Source: Mesorhizobium sp. AR10 (lineage in GTDB: Bacteria; Pseudomonadota; Alphaproteobacteria; Rhizobiales; Rhizobiaceae). From it: a stretch of DNA of 64,000 nt. The notes beneath the pieces were generated by a model. It did no database searches, was not told where the DNA came from, and worked only from the letters and a program-made list of their open reading frames with translations. A program made the position numbers and the translations under genes. The stretch covers positions 686,265-750,264 of the forward strand of contig NZ_CP080523.1 in NCBI RefSeq assembly GCF_024746795.1, in the 5' to 3' direction. Position 1 is the first letter of the stretch, and the number at the start of each line of letters is the position of its first letter. This document shows positions 51,161 to 59,027 of this stretch, one piece after another.

Positions 51161-52258
51161 TTAGTTCACGATTGCGCTCTCCACCAGCTTCTTGAACTCC
51201 GGTCGAGTAGCGTTTCCCGTCGATTCCGACTGGGTCAAGTAGAGGACGATTAGGTCATGTGCCTTATCAACCCAGGATAAGGTGCCTTGAAACCCCCCGT
51301 GCCCAAAAACGTTCTCGCCGAAAACCTCCCATTGGAAACCGTACTCTTTGGACACAGGGCTCGGGCTCGTCGCAAGTCTGACGGTCTCCCCTAACAGCAA
51401 GCGGCGATCGCCGAAGCGCCCACGGTGCAGCATACAGGACAAGAACTTCGCGTAATCGATCGCCGACGCGAAAAGGCCGCCGGAAGCGCGGAAAAATGGG
51501 ACTTCCTCCGGGTGCGTGTTATCCCAGGACTTTGTCCAGGGGCCACTCTCGCCGTTCTCCCTGCGATAGCTTGCGGCCACACGTCCTGCACGTGGATCGT
51601 TCGGCTGCAGCTTGAAGTCTAAAAACGAGTCGCCCATTCCAATGGGCTCCAAAATTCGCGTCCTGATGAAGTCTTCAGCAGGCATTCCCGAGACCTCGGC
51701 GGCAATGGCCCCAAGAGTGCTCGAGCCCGGATCACTGTATTCGTACCGCGTGCCCGGGGGATGTTCAGGCCCTTTCTGACCGACCTCGTCAACCGCCTCG
51801 CGCAGTGAGGCGTGCCGCGACCCGTTATCCTCAACGATCGAGCCGGTGATTCCAGAGCTGTGAGTGAGAAGCTGGTAGATCGTAATGGCGCGCGAACGCT
51901 CATTATCAAAAGCCGGGAGATACTTGGACACCCTGTCCTGGAGCTTCAGCCGCCCCTCCTCCTTCAACATCAGGATGGCCGTGCCGAGGAGCGGCTTCGT
52001 CATTGAACGCATCATGAAGATCGTGTCGGTTTTCATGGGGATCTGGCGCTCTCGGTCGCTCCAGCCGACCGTCTCGTGCAACACGATTCGATTCCGGCGG
52101 ATCACCAGCATCACCGCGCCAACGATGCGGCCCTCGTCCACCCAGACCCGAGCAGTCTCGACGGCGTGCCTAAGGGATGGCGGCGACATGCCCACGCTTT
52201 CGGGCGACGCGGGCGAGAAAGGTTCACTCGGTTCGTACAGGATGGTTTCAAATCTCAT
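51161..52258 (-). CDS. Serine hydrolase, class C beta-lactamase fold
   Basis: About 365 residues from ATG 52258 (MRFETILYEP). The frame is open further to 52540 but that part runs into promoter-like sequence and an IS66 end. The active-site motif is SMTK (MRSMTKPLLG) and the Tyr motif YSDPGSSTLG; HGGF near the end is the third conserved box. Family members include D-aminopeptidases, esterases and beta-lactamases. It lacks a signal peptide, so it may hydrolyse an imported compound. As first gene of the transporter operon it hints at an amide or ester substrate, possibly a beta-lactam or D-peptide. Confidence 0.8.
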   Translation of the reverse strand: MRFETILYEPSEPFSPASPESVGMSPPSLRHAVETARVWVDEGRIVGAVMLVIRRNRIVLHETVGWSDRERQIPMKTDTIFMMRSMTKPLLGTAILMLKEEGRLKLQDRVSKYLPAFDNERSRAITIYQLLTHSSGITGSIVEDNGSRHASLREAVDEVGQKGPEHPPGTRYEYSDPGSSTLGAIAAEVSGMPAEDFIRTRILEPIGMGDSFLDFKLQPNDPRAGRVAASYRRENGESGPWTKSWDNTHPEEVPFFRASGGLFASAIDYAKFLSCMLHRGRFGDRRLLLGETVRLATSPSPVSKEYGFQWEVFGENVFGHGGFQGTLSWVDKAHDLIVLYLTQSESTGNATRPEFKKLVESAIVN

Positions 52259-52349
52259 CACGTTCTCCACAATTGTCGAAGCAGCGGTAGATCCGCGGTC
52301 ATCATTCTCCACTAGCTCCGACGCGCCAATTGATGCACATCTATAAAAA

Positions 52350-52365
52350 TGAGTCAACTGTTTCA
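52350..52365 (-). promoter_or_regulatory. Degenerate operator candidate before the hydrolase operon
   Basis: Minus-strand TGAAACAGTTGACTCA agrees at 11 of 16 positions with the RpiR-type operator TGAAACATATGTTGCA at 58163, and its TTGACT is a good -35 box. It lies about 90 bases before the chosen hydrolase start. Weak evidence alone; it fits a shared regulon. Confidence 0.3.
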
Positions 52366-52527
52366 TGCTAGCCCCCAGATCCACCGAGCTACGTGGTGGG
52401 CTTCCTTTGAGCTGAGCGCAGCGAGCTCGGCAGCTGCGAATGGGTCGGGGCGAGGACCCCAAGCCGGCAGCTGGTTGTGGGTAAGCGCGAATTTCTCCGC
52501 ACCTTTTTCCATTGAGCGTGTTTTGGC

Positions 52528-53028
52528 ATGAAGTGTCCACTTAACGGAGGTGGACACCAAGTGATTGAGGACGATGAACAGAAACTGCTGGTGAGGCGGA
52601 TTTTGCGCAACGGCCGCCGGCGGTACGACCCGGCGTCGAAAGAGCGGCTAGTTGCGGCCTGCCTTGAGCCTGGCGTGTCGGTATCGCGACTTGCGCTTGA
52701 ACATGGGATCAATGCCAACCTTCTTCGGAAATGGATAAAGACGACCAAAGACGCCGGTGCTTTGCCGCCACCTGCACCGTCTGCGTTCATTCCAGTTCAA
52801 GTCACCGCTGCGGACCACAGCCTGCCTATGCAGTGCAATTCGGTGGACAGGCCTGCTGCGCGTGGTGAAGAGCGGCTGTCGAAGTCGGAAAGCATGGGCT
52901 CATCGCCACTCGCAGCCAAGGTGAGCGCGTCTTTGCCGAACGGCGTGAAGCTGGTGCTGGAATGCGGTGATGTAGACGCGTTGACGGCGATCATTGGAGC
53001 TCTGGGCCATGTTCAGACTGGGCGCTGA
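52528..53028 (+). CDS. tnpA: IS66 accessory protein TnpA
   Basis: A 166-residue protein with a helix-turn-helix (RRYDPASKERLVAACLEPGV, SRLALEHGINANLLRKWI) as in the IS66 ORF1/TnpA. A GTG at 52561 placed 10 bases after GGAGG may be the true start. The C-terminal LPNGVKLVLECGDVDALTAI is also family-typical. Required with TnpB for IS66 transposition; the C-terminus overlaps tnpB. Confidence 0.85.
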   Translation: MKCPLNGGGHQVIEDDEQKLLVRRILRNGRRRYDPASKERLVAACLEPGVSVSRLALEHGINANLLRKWIKTTKDAGALPPPAPSAFIPVQVTAADHSLPMQCNSVDRPAARGEERLSKSESMGSSPLAAKVSASLPNGVKLVLECGDVDALTAIIGALGHVQTGR

Positions 53029-53362
53029 TCTCAACGTCTACCTGCACCGCGAGCCGATCGATTTTAGGGCCGGCATCAACAGCCTTGCGGTCCTGGTTCA
53101 GGAGGTGATGGAGCTTGACCCATTTGCGCCTGCGGTCTTTGCATTTTGCAATCGCCGCCGCGACCGGATGAAACTCCTGTTCTTCGACCGGTCCGGCTTC
53201 GTGCTGGTTCTGAAGCGGCTGACCGAAGACAGGTTCCGATGGCCACGCCGGGAGACGGCGGTGGTTACGCTGACGACCGAGCAGCTCCATTGGATTCTCG
53301 ACGGCATCGACATCGATGCAATGGTGCGCCATCCGGTGCGGCAATATCAGGTTGCGGGCTGA
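53009..53362 (+). CDS. tnpB: IS66 accessory protein TnpB
   Basis: A 117-residue protein with the IS66 Orf2 signature: VYLHREPIDFRAGINSLAVL, CNRRRDRMKLLFFDRSGFVL and FRWPRRETAVVTLTTEQL. The ATG at 53009 overlaps tnpA by 20 bases, which suggests coupled translation. Confidence 0.9.
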   Translation: MFRLGADLNVYLHREPIDFRAGINSLAVLVQEVMELDPFAPAVFAFCNRRRDRMKLLFFDRSGFVLVLKRLTEDRFRWPRRETAVVTLTTEQLHWILDGIDIDAMVRHPVRQYQVAG

Positions 53363-53419
53363 TGACGGCTCCCGAATTGTGCGGTTGACGCGTCGGTGCG
53401 GTTCAGATTCAAAACTACG

Positions 53420-53720
53420 ATGAATCGACCTGGCGAACCGACTGTTGAGGAGTTGATGGCGCGCATTGCTGTGCTGCAGGCGGAGAACCGTCAGCTCGCA
53501 GAACGCGTGGTAAAGCTCGAGGAAGAGTTGGCGCTGGCGCGCTCACATCGTTTTGCGCCCAAGAGCGAAAAGCACGTTGATCGCCTCTTCAATGAAGCCG
53601 AACAGGTTGCCGATGAAGACGACGCGGGCAGCGAAGATGGCAATGTCATCGACCTGCCGGACACCGGCTTTCCGTCCACCGAAAAGCCGGAGGGAAAGAA
53701 GGGTGCCGTCGCAGGAGTGG
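53420..53720 (+). pseudogene. tnpC: N-terminal part of IS66 TnpC, cut by IS256
   Basis: About 100 codons (MNRPGEPTVEELMARIAV, a leucine-zipper-like QAENRQLAERVVKLEEELAL and SHRFAPKSEKHVD) with the usual TnpC opening, ending in the IS256 left end near GKKGAVAG. The catalytic part lies beyond the inserted element at 55113-56429. Confidence 0.8.
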
Positions 53721-55112
53721 TTGGAATTGTGAGTTGGCGTAGTCTCCGGGGTGTCAAACCTCGAATCATCCGGCGTTAGAGCGCCGGACAGGAGACTACG
53801 CCATGACAAGGACTACCATGAATGCGGAAGCCGTTCATCCTGGGGATGAGGCGACGAGCTATCTTTTCGACAACTGGTTTGATCCGATTGAAGCTGGCCT
53901 GCGCGAGCGGGTGCGCGGCTTCATCGAGACGATGCTCGAGACCGAGCTGGACGCGGTGCTTGCCCGTCCCCGTTATGGCCGGCAGCCGGCGGCGCGCAGT
54001 GATGAGACCACCGGTGTCGCCGGCCACCGCCACGGCAGCCGGACGCGCACGCTGACGGGGACCTTCGGCACCACCGAGCTCACGGTTCCGCGGGCGCGCC
54101 TCGATGCCGGCGAGGACAAGACGGTGGAATGGAAGAGCAAGGCCTTGCGCGCCTATCAGCGGCGCACGATGGCCGCCGACGCGCTGATCGCGTCGAGCTA
54201 CCTGGCGGGCACGAACACCAGGCGCGTGCGGCGTGCGCTCGCCGCGCTGTTCGGCGGCGCGATCGGCAAGGACGTCGTCAGCCGCACCTGGCGCAAGGTG
54301 AAGACGGACTGGGACGCCTGGAATGCCCGCTCTCTGGCCGACGAGCCGATCGTGCGCCTGATCCTCGACGGGACGGTGGTTCGTGTCAGGCTCGACCGCA
54401 AAGCGACCTCGATCTCGCTGCTCGTGGTCATCGGTGTGCGCGCGGACGGCCAGAAGATCCTGCTCGCGGTCAAGAATATGGGTGGCGAGACGACGGAGGC
54501 CTGGCGGGCCATTCTCGACGATCTCGTCGGGCGCGGCCTGCGCCGACCTGAGTTTCTCATGGTCGATGGCGCACCTGGCTTGGACAGGGCGATCGCCGCG
54601 CTGTGGGACGGGGTGCCGGTGCAGAGATGCACGGTTCACAAGCACAGGAATCTGCTTGCCCATGCTCCCGAGCGGCTGCATGAGGAGATCAGCGCCGATT
54701 ACACCGACATGATCTACGCGGCCACGCCGGAGGAGATCGAGAGCCGCCGCAAGGCGTTCCTGCGCAAATGGCGGCTCAAGTGCCGGGCGGTGGCCGATAG
54801 CCTGGAGGAGGCCGGCGAGCGTCTCTTCGCCTTCACCCGGCTGCCGCCGAGCCAATGGAAAAGCGCCAGAACAACAAACGCGATTGAGCGTCTGCATGAG
54901 GAGTTCAAGCGGCGCATCAAGACCCAGACCGTTCTGCCTTCGGCCGAAACCGCGGCAATGTTGTTCTGGGCGTTGATGGCGTCCGGTCAAATCTCGATGC
55001 GAAAGATCGACGGCTGGCAGACGCTTCCTACGAAGCCACGCGATCAGCAGATTGACCTCGCCGCATGAGCCGATAATCTTAACCTACCGGAGGCTGCTCC
55101 GCCGAATTCCAA
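53721..55112 (+). mobile_element. IS256-family element nested in IS66 tnpC
   Basis: About 1392 bp between imperfect inverted repeats, TTGGAATTGTGAG...CTCCGG on the left and TTGGAATTCGGCG...CTCCGG (complement) on the right. It carries one transposase gene. I could not find the expected 8-9 bp target duplication, so the boundaries may be off by a few bases, or the junction was rearranged later. Confidence 0.8.
53803..55068 (+). CDS. IS256-family (mutator-type) transposase
   Basis: A 421-residue protein with the mutator-family DDE pattern: IVRLILDGTVVRVRLDR (first Asp), EFLMVDGAPGLDRAIAALW (second Asp) and WKSARTTNAIERLHEEFKRR (Glu), plus the characteristic VQRCTVHKHRNLLAHAP. The ATG at 53803 follows CAGGAGA. 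The frame is intact and the element is probably competent. Confidence 0.9.
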   Translation: MTRTTMNAEAVHPGDEATSYLFDNWFDPIEAGLRERVRGFIETMLETELDAVLARPRYGRQPAARSDETTGVAGHRHGSRTRTLTGTFGTTELTVPRARLDAGEDKTVEWKSKALRAYQRRTMAADALIASSYLAGTNTRRVRRALAALFGGAIGKDVVSRTWRKVKTDWDAWNARSLADEPIVRLILDGTVVRVRLDRKATSISLLVVIGVRADGQKILLAVKNMGGETTEAWRAILDDLVGRGLRRPEFLMVDGAPGLDRAIAALWDGVPVQRCTVHKHRNLLAHAPERLHEEISADYTDMIYAATPEEIESRRKAFLRKWRLKCRAVADSLEEAGERLFAFTRLPPSQWKSARTTNAIERLHEEFKRRIKTQTVLPSAETAAMLFWALMASGQISMRKIDGWQTLPTKPRDQQIDLAA

Positions 55113-56429
55113 CACGACCCGCTACGGCACCGAAAGAAGCGTGGCCGCAAGGCCCTCCCGGAACACCTGCCGCGCGAGCGCGTCGAGTATGACCTTCCCG
55201 AAGATCGGAAGGCCTGTCCTTGCTGTCGTCACCGGATGCACCACATGGGCGAGGCCATTACCGAGCAGCTTCATATCGAGGTGAAGGCGAAGGTCCTGCA
55301 GAATGTGCGCTTCAAGTATGCCTGCCGCCATTGCGACCGCACCGGCATCAATACGCCGGTCGTGATCGCGCCGATGCCCGCGCAGCCCTTGCCGGGCAGC
55401 ATCGCCACGGCCTCGACACTGGCATTTGCTCTTGTTCACAAGTACGTCGACGGCACGCCGCTCTACCGCTTGAGCCAGGCATTCGAGCGAGCCGGCGTGC
55501 CCGTCAGCCGCGGCGCTCTGGGGCATTGGGTGATCGGATCGAGCGAGAAGCATCTCTCCCGCATCTATGACGCACTGAAGCTGCGGCTCAGGTCTCAAGC
55601 ACTCATCCATGGCGACGAGACCACCGTCCAGGTCCTGAAGGAAAAGGACAGGGAGGCCACCAGCACATCATTTATGTGGGCATACCGGAGCGGCGAAGAG
55701 AGTAACGAGCCGATCGTGCTGCTCGATTATCAACCGGGTCGCGGCCAGATTTATCCGCAGGCCTTCCTCGGCGATTACCGCGGCATACTGATGAGCGATG
55801 GCTATACCGCATGGCGCACGCTGGCAGGGGCCACCCATGTGGGATGCATGGCCCATTCCAGACGTCGCTTCGTCGATGCCCTCAAGGCAAGAAAGAAGGG
55901 GGGCGGTCCGCCGGAGCAGGCGCTCAAGTTCTTCGAGCAGCTCTACCGGGTTGAAGGCCAAGCGCGGAACGAAAAGCCGGACAAGGGCGAAACACAAGCC
56001 GATTGCATTCGCCGCTTTCGCCAGCAACACAGCGTTCCCATCCTCAATGCTCTCAAGACATGGCTCGACGACATCGCGCCGAAGGTCTTGCCCGATAGCA
56101 AGATCGGCGACGCCGTGTCCTACACTCTGAACCAGTGGGAGTACCTGACGCGATACACAGAAGACGGCAGGATGCCGATCGACAACAACCTCCTCGAACG
56201 CGATATCAGAATCTTTGCCACCGGCAGAAAATCCTGGCTGTTCAGTGATACCGTGGATGGAGCCAGGGCCAGCGCCGTCATATACAGCCTGATGCTGACC
56301 TGCCCCGCCTGTGGCGTCGAGCCCTTGGCCTACTTGCGCTACGTCCTCAGCGAACTGCCGCAGCGCGCCACAGACGCCGACATCACCGACCTGCTGCCCT
56401 TCAACTTCGCCAAAACCGCCGCTGCATGA
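55113..56429 (+). pseudogene. tnpC: C-terminal part of IS66 TnpC transposase
   Basis: Continues the split tnpC: RHRKKRGRKALPEHLPRERV, a zinc-finger part (ACPCCRHRMHHMG, CRHCDRTG), then the DDE-type catalytic core with HGDETTVQVLKE, GILMSDGYTAWRTLAGATHV and MPIDNNLLERDIRIFATGRK, ending LPFNFAKTAAA. Intact from the zinc finger on, but without its start codon because of the IS256. Confidence 0.85.
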
Positions 56430-56507
56430 TCCGATGCAGCTGTCTGACAGCGACCCCGTCAAACGGGCCGCGTCAACGCGCATGGAAATGAGCGCTTACG
56501 GTTGTGG

Positions 56508-56879
56508 AGCATGATGGCCCGACCGGCGGAGCCGACGACGGCGAGATCATCGTTGTTAACCGCGATTTAAAGGCGTTGAGCACCGACCGCTGATGTCGAA
56601 GAGATACGGTTTCCAATCAGGGTGATCTTCGCTGACGCAAAACGCCTTCGCCAGGCTCGATGGTCATTTCGTCCTCGCGCTACGTAGAGGATCCTCGGGG
56701 AGAGATTGGCAGTTTTGGGCGCCGGCGCGGTGGCGACGGATTGCCGAAACGGGCGGCGATGGCCTCCGGCGTCATGCCGATTTTCGGCCTGCCAGTCCTC
56801 AAAAGGTTCATCAGCTACGCCGGCAACGTCATCCAGGATACGTTCCCTACGGCAATTTCGACACCAACGTCGACCACCG
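56508..56879. other. Stretch between IS66 and the rpiR gene
   Basis: About 370 bases with no recognisable gene or RNA. It presumably held the space between the regulator and hydrolase genes before the IS66 insertion. Confidence 0.5.
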
Positions 56880-57893
56880 CTACTTCGACGCCGGGACCGG
56901 CTTCTCGGCCGTGGTCTCGCTCGAGGAACGCTCTGGCACGGCTGGCATCGCTTTGGGTACCTTGCCATCTATTTTCTTTGCCGTAGGAAAGGTCGAACGG
57001 GACGAGCCGGCTTTTTTAGTCCACCTTCTCGATTTCAAGTGGGTGCTGAAATCCGCAAGATGAGCATCAAACCGGAGTAGGGACTCACGCGCGGCCTCCG
57101 CACCCTGCCCTGCGACCAGGGCGCCCAGCACTTCAGCGACCGCGAACGCCGGTGTCATCGTGTGGAAAAACGACGGACTCTTCGTCTGGACAAGAACGAC
57201 ATCGTCGGCCACTCGGGCCAGCGGGGCAACCTCGCTGTCGGTGATCGCGACGATCGGAATGCCATGCTGATGCGCATACTCGGCGATCTCGACCGTGACG
57301 CGCGTGTAGGGGAACACGCTAGTCGCGAAGAGCACGTCGTTGCGGGAGGCACGGGCCAATGCGTCCGAACCGGTGCCGCCGATCGCATCGAGCATAACCG
57401 ACTTTTCCCTGATCATCGAAAGAATGTAGTGCAGATGCCAAGCAGTTGCGTGGCTCGACCTCAATCCGACGCAATAGACGCACTTGGCGGCTGCAAGGCG
57501 TCTTGCTGTCGATACTATCGCGTCAAGTTGAGACTCGGCCAAATGGACAATCTCGGCCGCTTGGGCCCGGAGAATTTCGCGCGCAAGGCCATGATCGCCT
57601 TTACGTTTTTGAGCGATCGCTTGTAAATCGGCCTTTCCGGCGAATCCGACGTCGCCGCTGCGAACGGCCTCAGCATAGATTTCGCGAAGCTCGTCGTAAC
57701 CTGTGAGGCCAAGATGCTTGGCCAGTCGCGTCATGGTAGCCGGCTGGACCCCGGCCACACGAGCCTGGTCGCGCATTGACAATAGCGCGACGTCATGTGG
57801 TTGGTCGATAATATAGCGCGCCGCCAATTGGAACTGCTCCGACATTGTGTCGAAGCCGGTGATCAATCGCTCCGAAAGAGGTCCGTCAGCCAT
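56880..57893 (-). CDS. MurR/RpiR-family transcriptional regulator
   Basis: A 337-residue protein. Residues 1-80 form the RpiR helix-turn-helix (LSMRDQARVAGVQPATMTRL and AKHLGLTGYDELREIYAEAV). Residues 115-265 form a SIS sugar-phosphate-binding domain (AKCVYCVGLRSSHATAWHLH, VLFATSVFPYTRVTVEIAEY). The C-terminal 50 residues are Lys/Ser-rich and not typical. Family members sense phosphorylated or CoA-linked intermediates. A palindrome just before its own start and a twin before the divergent enoyl-CoA hydratase gene identify it as the regulator of this locus. Confidence 0.9.
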   Translation of the reverse strand: MADGPLSERLITGFDTMSEQFQLAARYIIDQPHDVALLSMRDQARVAGVQPATMTRLAKHLGLTGYDELREIYAEAVRSGDVGFAGKADLQAIAQKRKGDHGLAREILRAQAAEIVHLAESQLDAIVSTARRLAAAKCVYCVGLRSSHATAWHLHYILSMIREKSVMLDAIGGTGSDALARASRNDVLFATSVFPYTRVTVEIAEYAHQHGIPIVAITDSEVAPLARVADDVVLVQTKSPSFFHTMTPAFAVAEVLGALVAGQGAEAARESLLRFDAHLADFSTHLKSRRWTKKAGSSRSTFPTAKKIDGKVPKAMPAVPERSSSETTAEKPVPASK

Positions 57894-57922
57894 CCCCCTA
57901 CCTAGCGCAGCGTTGTAGCCTG

Positions 57923-57938
57923 TGCAACATATGTTACA
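57923..57938. promoter_or_regulatory. RpiR operator, regulator side
   Basis: TGCAACATATGTTACA, a near-perfect palindrome around AACATATGTT (57926-57935), 30 bases upstream of the regulator start. Same core as the site at 58163. Confidence 0.75.
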
Positions 57939-58162
57939 TTTCTGGACCAGGCTGTTTTCTCACTGCCCTGAGCCCCTGTTACTTCTTCAAAGTTCAAAGT
58001 TCGAAGTTCTGCTGTCTGCTTCGCGGCAACCACCTCTTGACGCGATGAAACGCAGGCGACACGGATTCGGCAGGAGCTCACCCCCGTGGCACGCAGCTCC
58101 CCGCCCGTGTCTCGACCCCTCTCGCGATCCATTATGATCCATGCAGCTCACCCATGCAATGT

Positions 58163-58178
58163 TGAAACATATGTTGCA
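58163..58178. promoter_or_regulatory. RpiR operator overlapping the CoA-gene promoter
   Basis: TGAAACATATGTTGCA with the same AACATATGTT core (58166-58175). Its right end forms a -35 box TTGCAA (58174-58179), followed after about 16 bases by TATCGT as -10, 65 bases before the enoyl-CoA hydratase start. Binding here would block transcription. Confidence 0.75.
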
Positions 58179-58242
58179 AATCAAATCGCCTCTGTTATCG
58201 TGCCCGCAATTACCACCCCGTCAGCGGGGTTATAGGAAGGAC

Positions 58243-59025
58243 ATGATGTTTGAAACGGTTGCCTACGAAATCCAGAACAGTATCGCCGAAATTCGTTTGA
58301 ATCGTCCTCACCGCCTGAACGCAGTGGTGCAGCAATTGTACGACGATGTCCTGGCAGCTCTCGACCAGTCTGAAAGAGACAAAAACGTGCGCGTGATTGT
58401 CCTGACCGGAGAAGGGCGGGCGTTTTGTGTTGGCGCCGATTTGAAGGAACACAAGGCCGGTCGCACGGCCTTCGATAGGCGACAATATCTGATGAGCGAA
58501 CAAAAGGTGTGTAGACGTCTGGTCTCACACCCGAAGCCGGTCATTGCCGCCGTGAACGGCTATGCGCTCGGCGCCGGTGCCGAGATGGCTCTCGCTTGCG
58601 ATTTTATGGTCATGGCCGCATCGGCGCGAATCGGATTTCCCGAAATCGGCCTTGGCGCATTCCTCGGCGGCGGGGTCACACACATCCTTCCGCGACTTGT
58701 TGGCCTGGCAAAGGCACGTGAGCTGCTCTTCCTGGGCCGGCAGATCGATGGAGCGGAAGCGGTCCGGATCGGGCTGGCCTCAAACTGTATCCCCGACGAG
58801 GAGTTCGCTGAACGGGTCCGCACCCTGGCAAGCGAACTGTCAAAAAAGGCGCCATTCTCGATCCAGCTTGCGAAAGAGCAGTTGGCGTCCGCCGCTGACG
58901 GGACGTTCGAAGCTGCGCTTACCGCGGAGCTTGAGGGCATGATGTTTTGTTCGACAACCCTTGATTGGCAGGAAGGTGTCGACGCCTTCGCCGAGAAGCG
59001 TTCGCCGGTCTTCCGGGGGGAATGA
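58243..59025 (+). CDS. Enoyl-CoA hydratase/isomerase family protein
   Basis: A 260-residue crotonase-fold protein from ATG 58243 (AGGAAGGAC box). The oxyanion-hole residues lie in AFCVGADLKEHK and VNGYALGAGAEMALACDF; the catalytic Glu positions occur in FPEIGLGAFLGGGVTHIL. It hydrates or isomerises CoA-linked acids. It is the first gene of an operon with an ADP-forming acyl-CoA synthetase and a second crotonase-type gene, all behind an RpiR operator. The stop overlaps the next gene's ATGATG region. The specific substrate is not evident. Confidence 0.9.
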   Translation: MMFETVAYEIQNSIAEIRLNRPHRLNAVVQQLYDDVLAALDQSERDKNVRVIVLTGEGRAFCVGADLKEHKAGRTAFDRRQYLMSEQKVCRRLVSHPKPVIAAVNGYALGAGAEMALACDFMVMAASARIGFPEIGLGAFLGGGVTHILPRLVGLAKARELLFLGRQIDGAEAVRIGLASNCIPDEEFAERVRTLASELSKKAPFSIQLAKEQLASAADGTFEAALTAELEGMMFCSTTLDWQEGVDAFAEKRSPVFRGE

Positions 59026-59027
59026 TG

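Larger units (their letters stand above)
52481..56499 (+). mobile_element. IS66-family element carrying a nested IS256
   Basis: 4019 bp. The left end starts GTAAGCGCGAATTTC, and the right end, read inward, GTAAGCGCTCATTTC. An exact 8-bp target duplication GGTTGTGG flanks it (52473-52480 and 56500-56507). It encodes tnpA, tnpB and tnpC in the usual order, but tnpC is split by an IS256 at 53721-55112. It separates the hydrolase/transport operon from its likely regulator gene. Confidence 0.9.
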
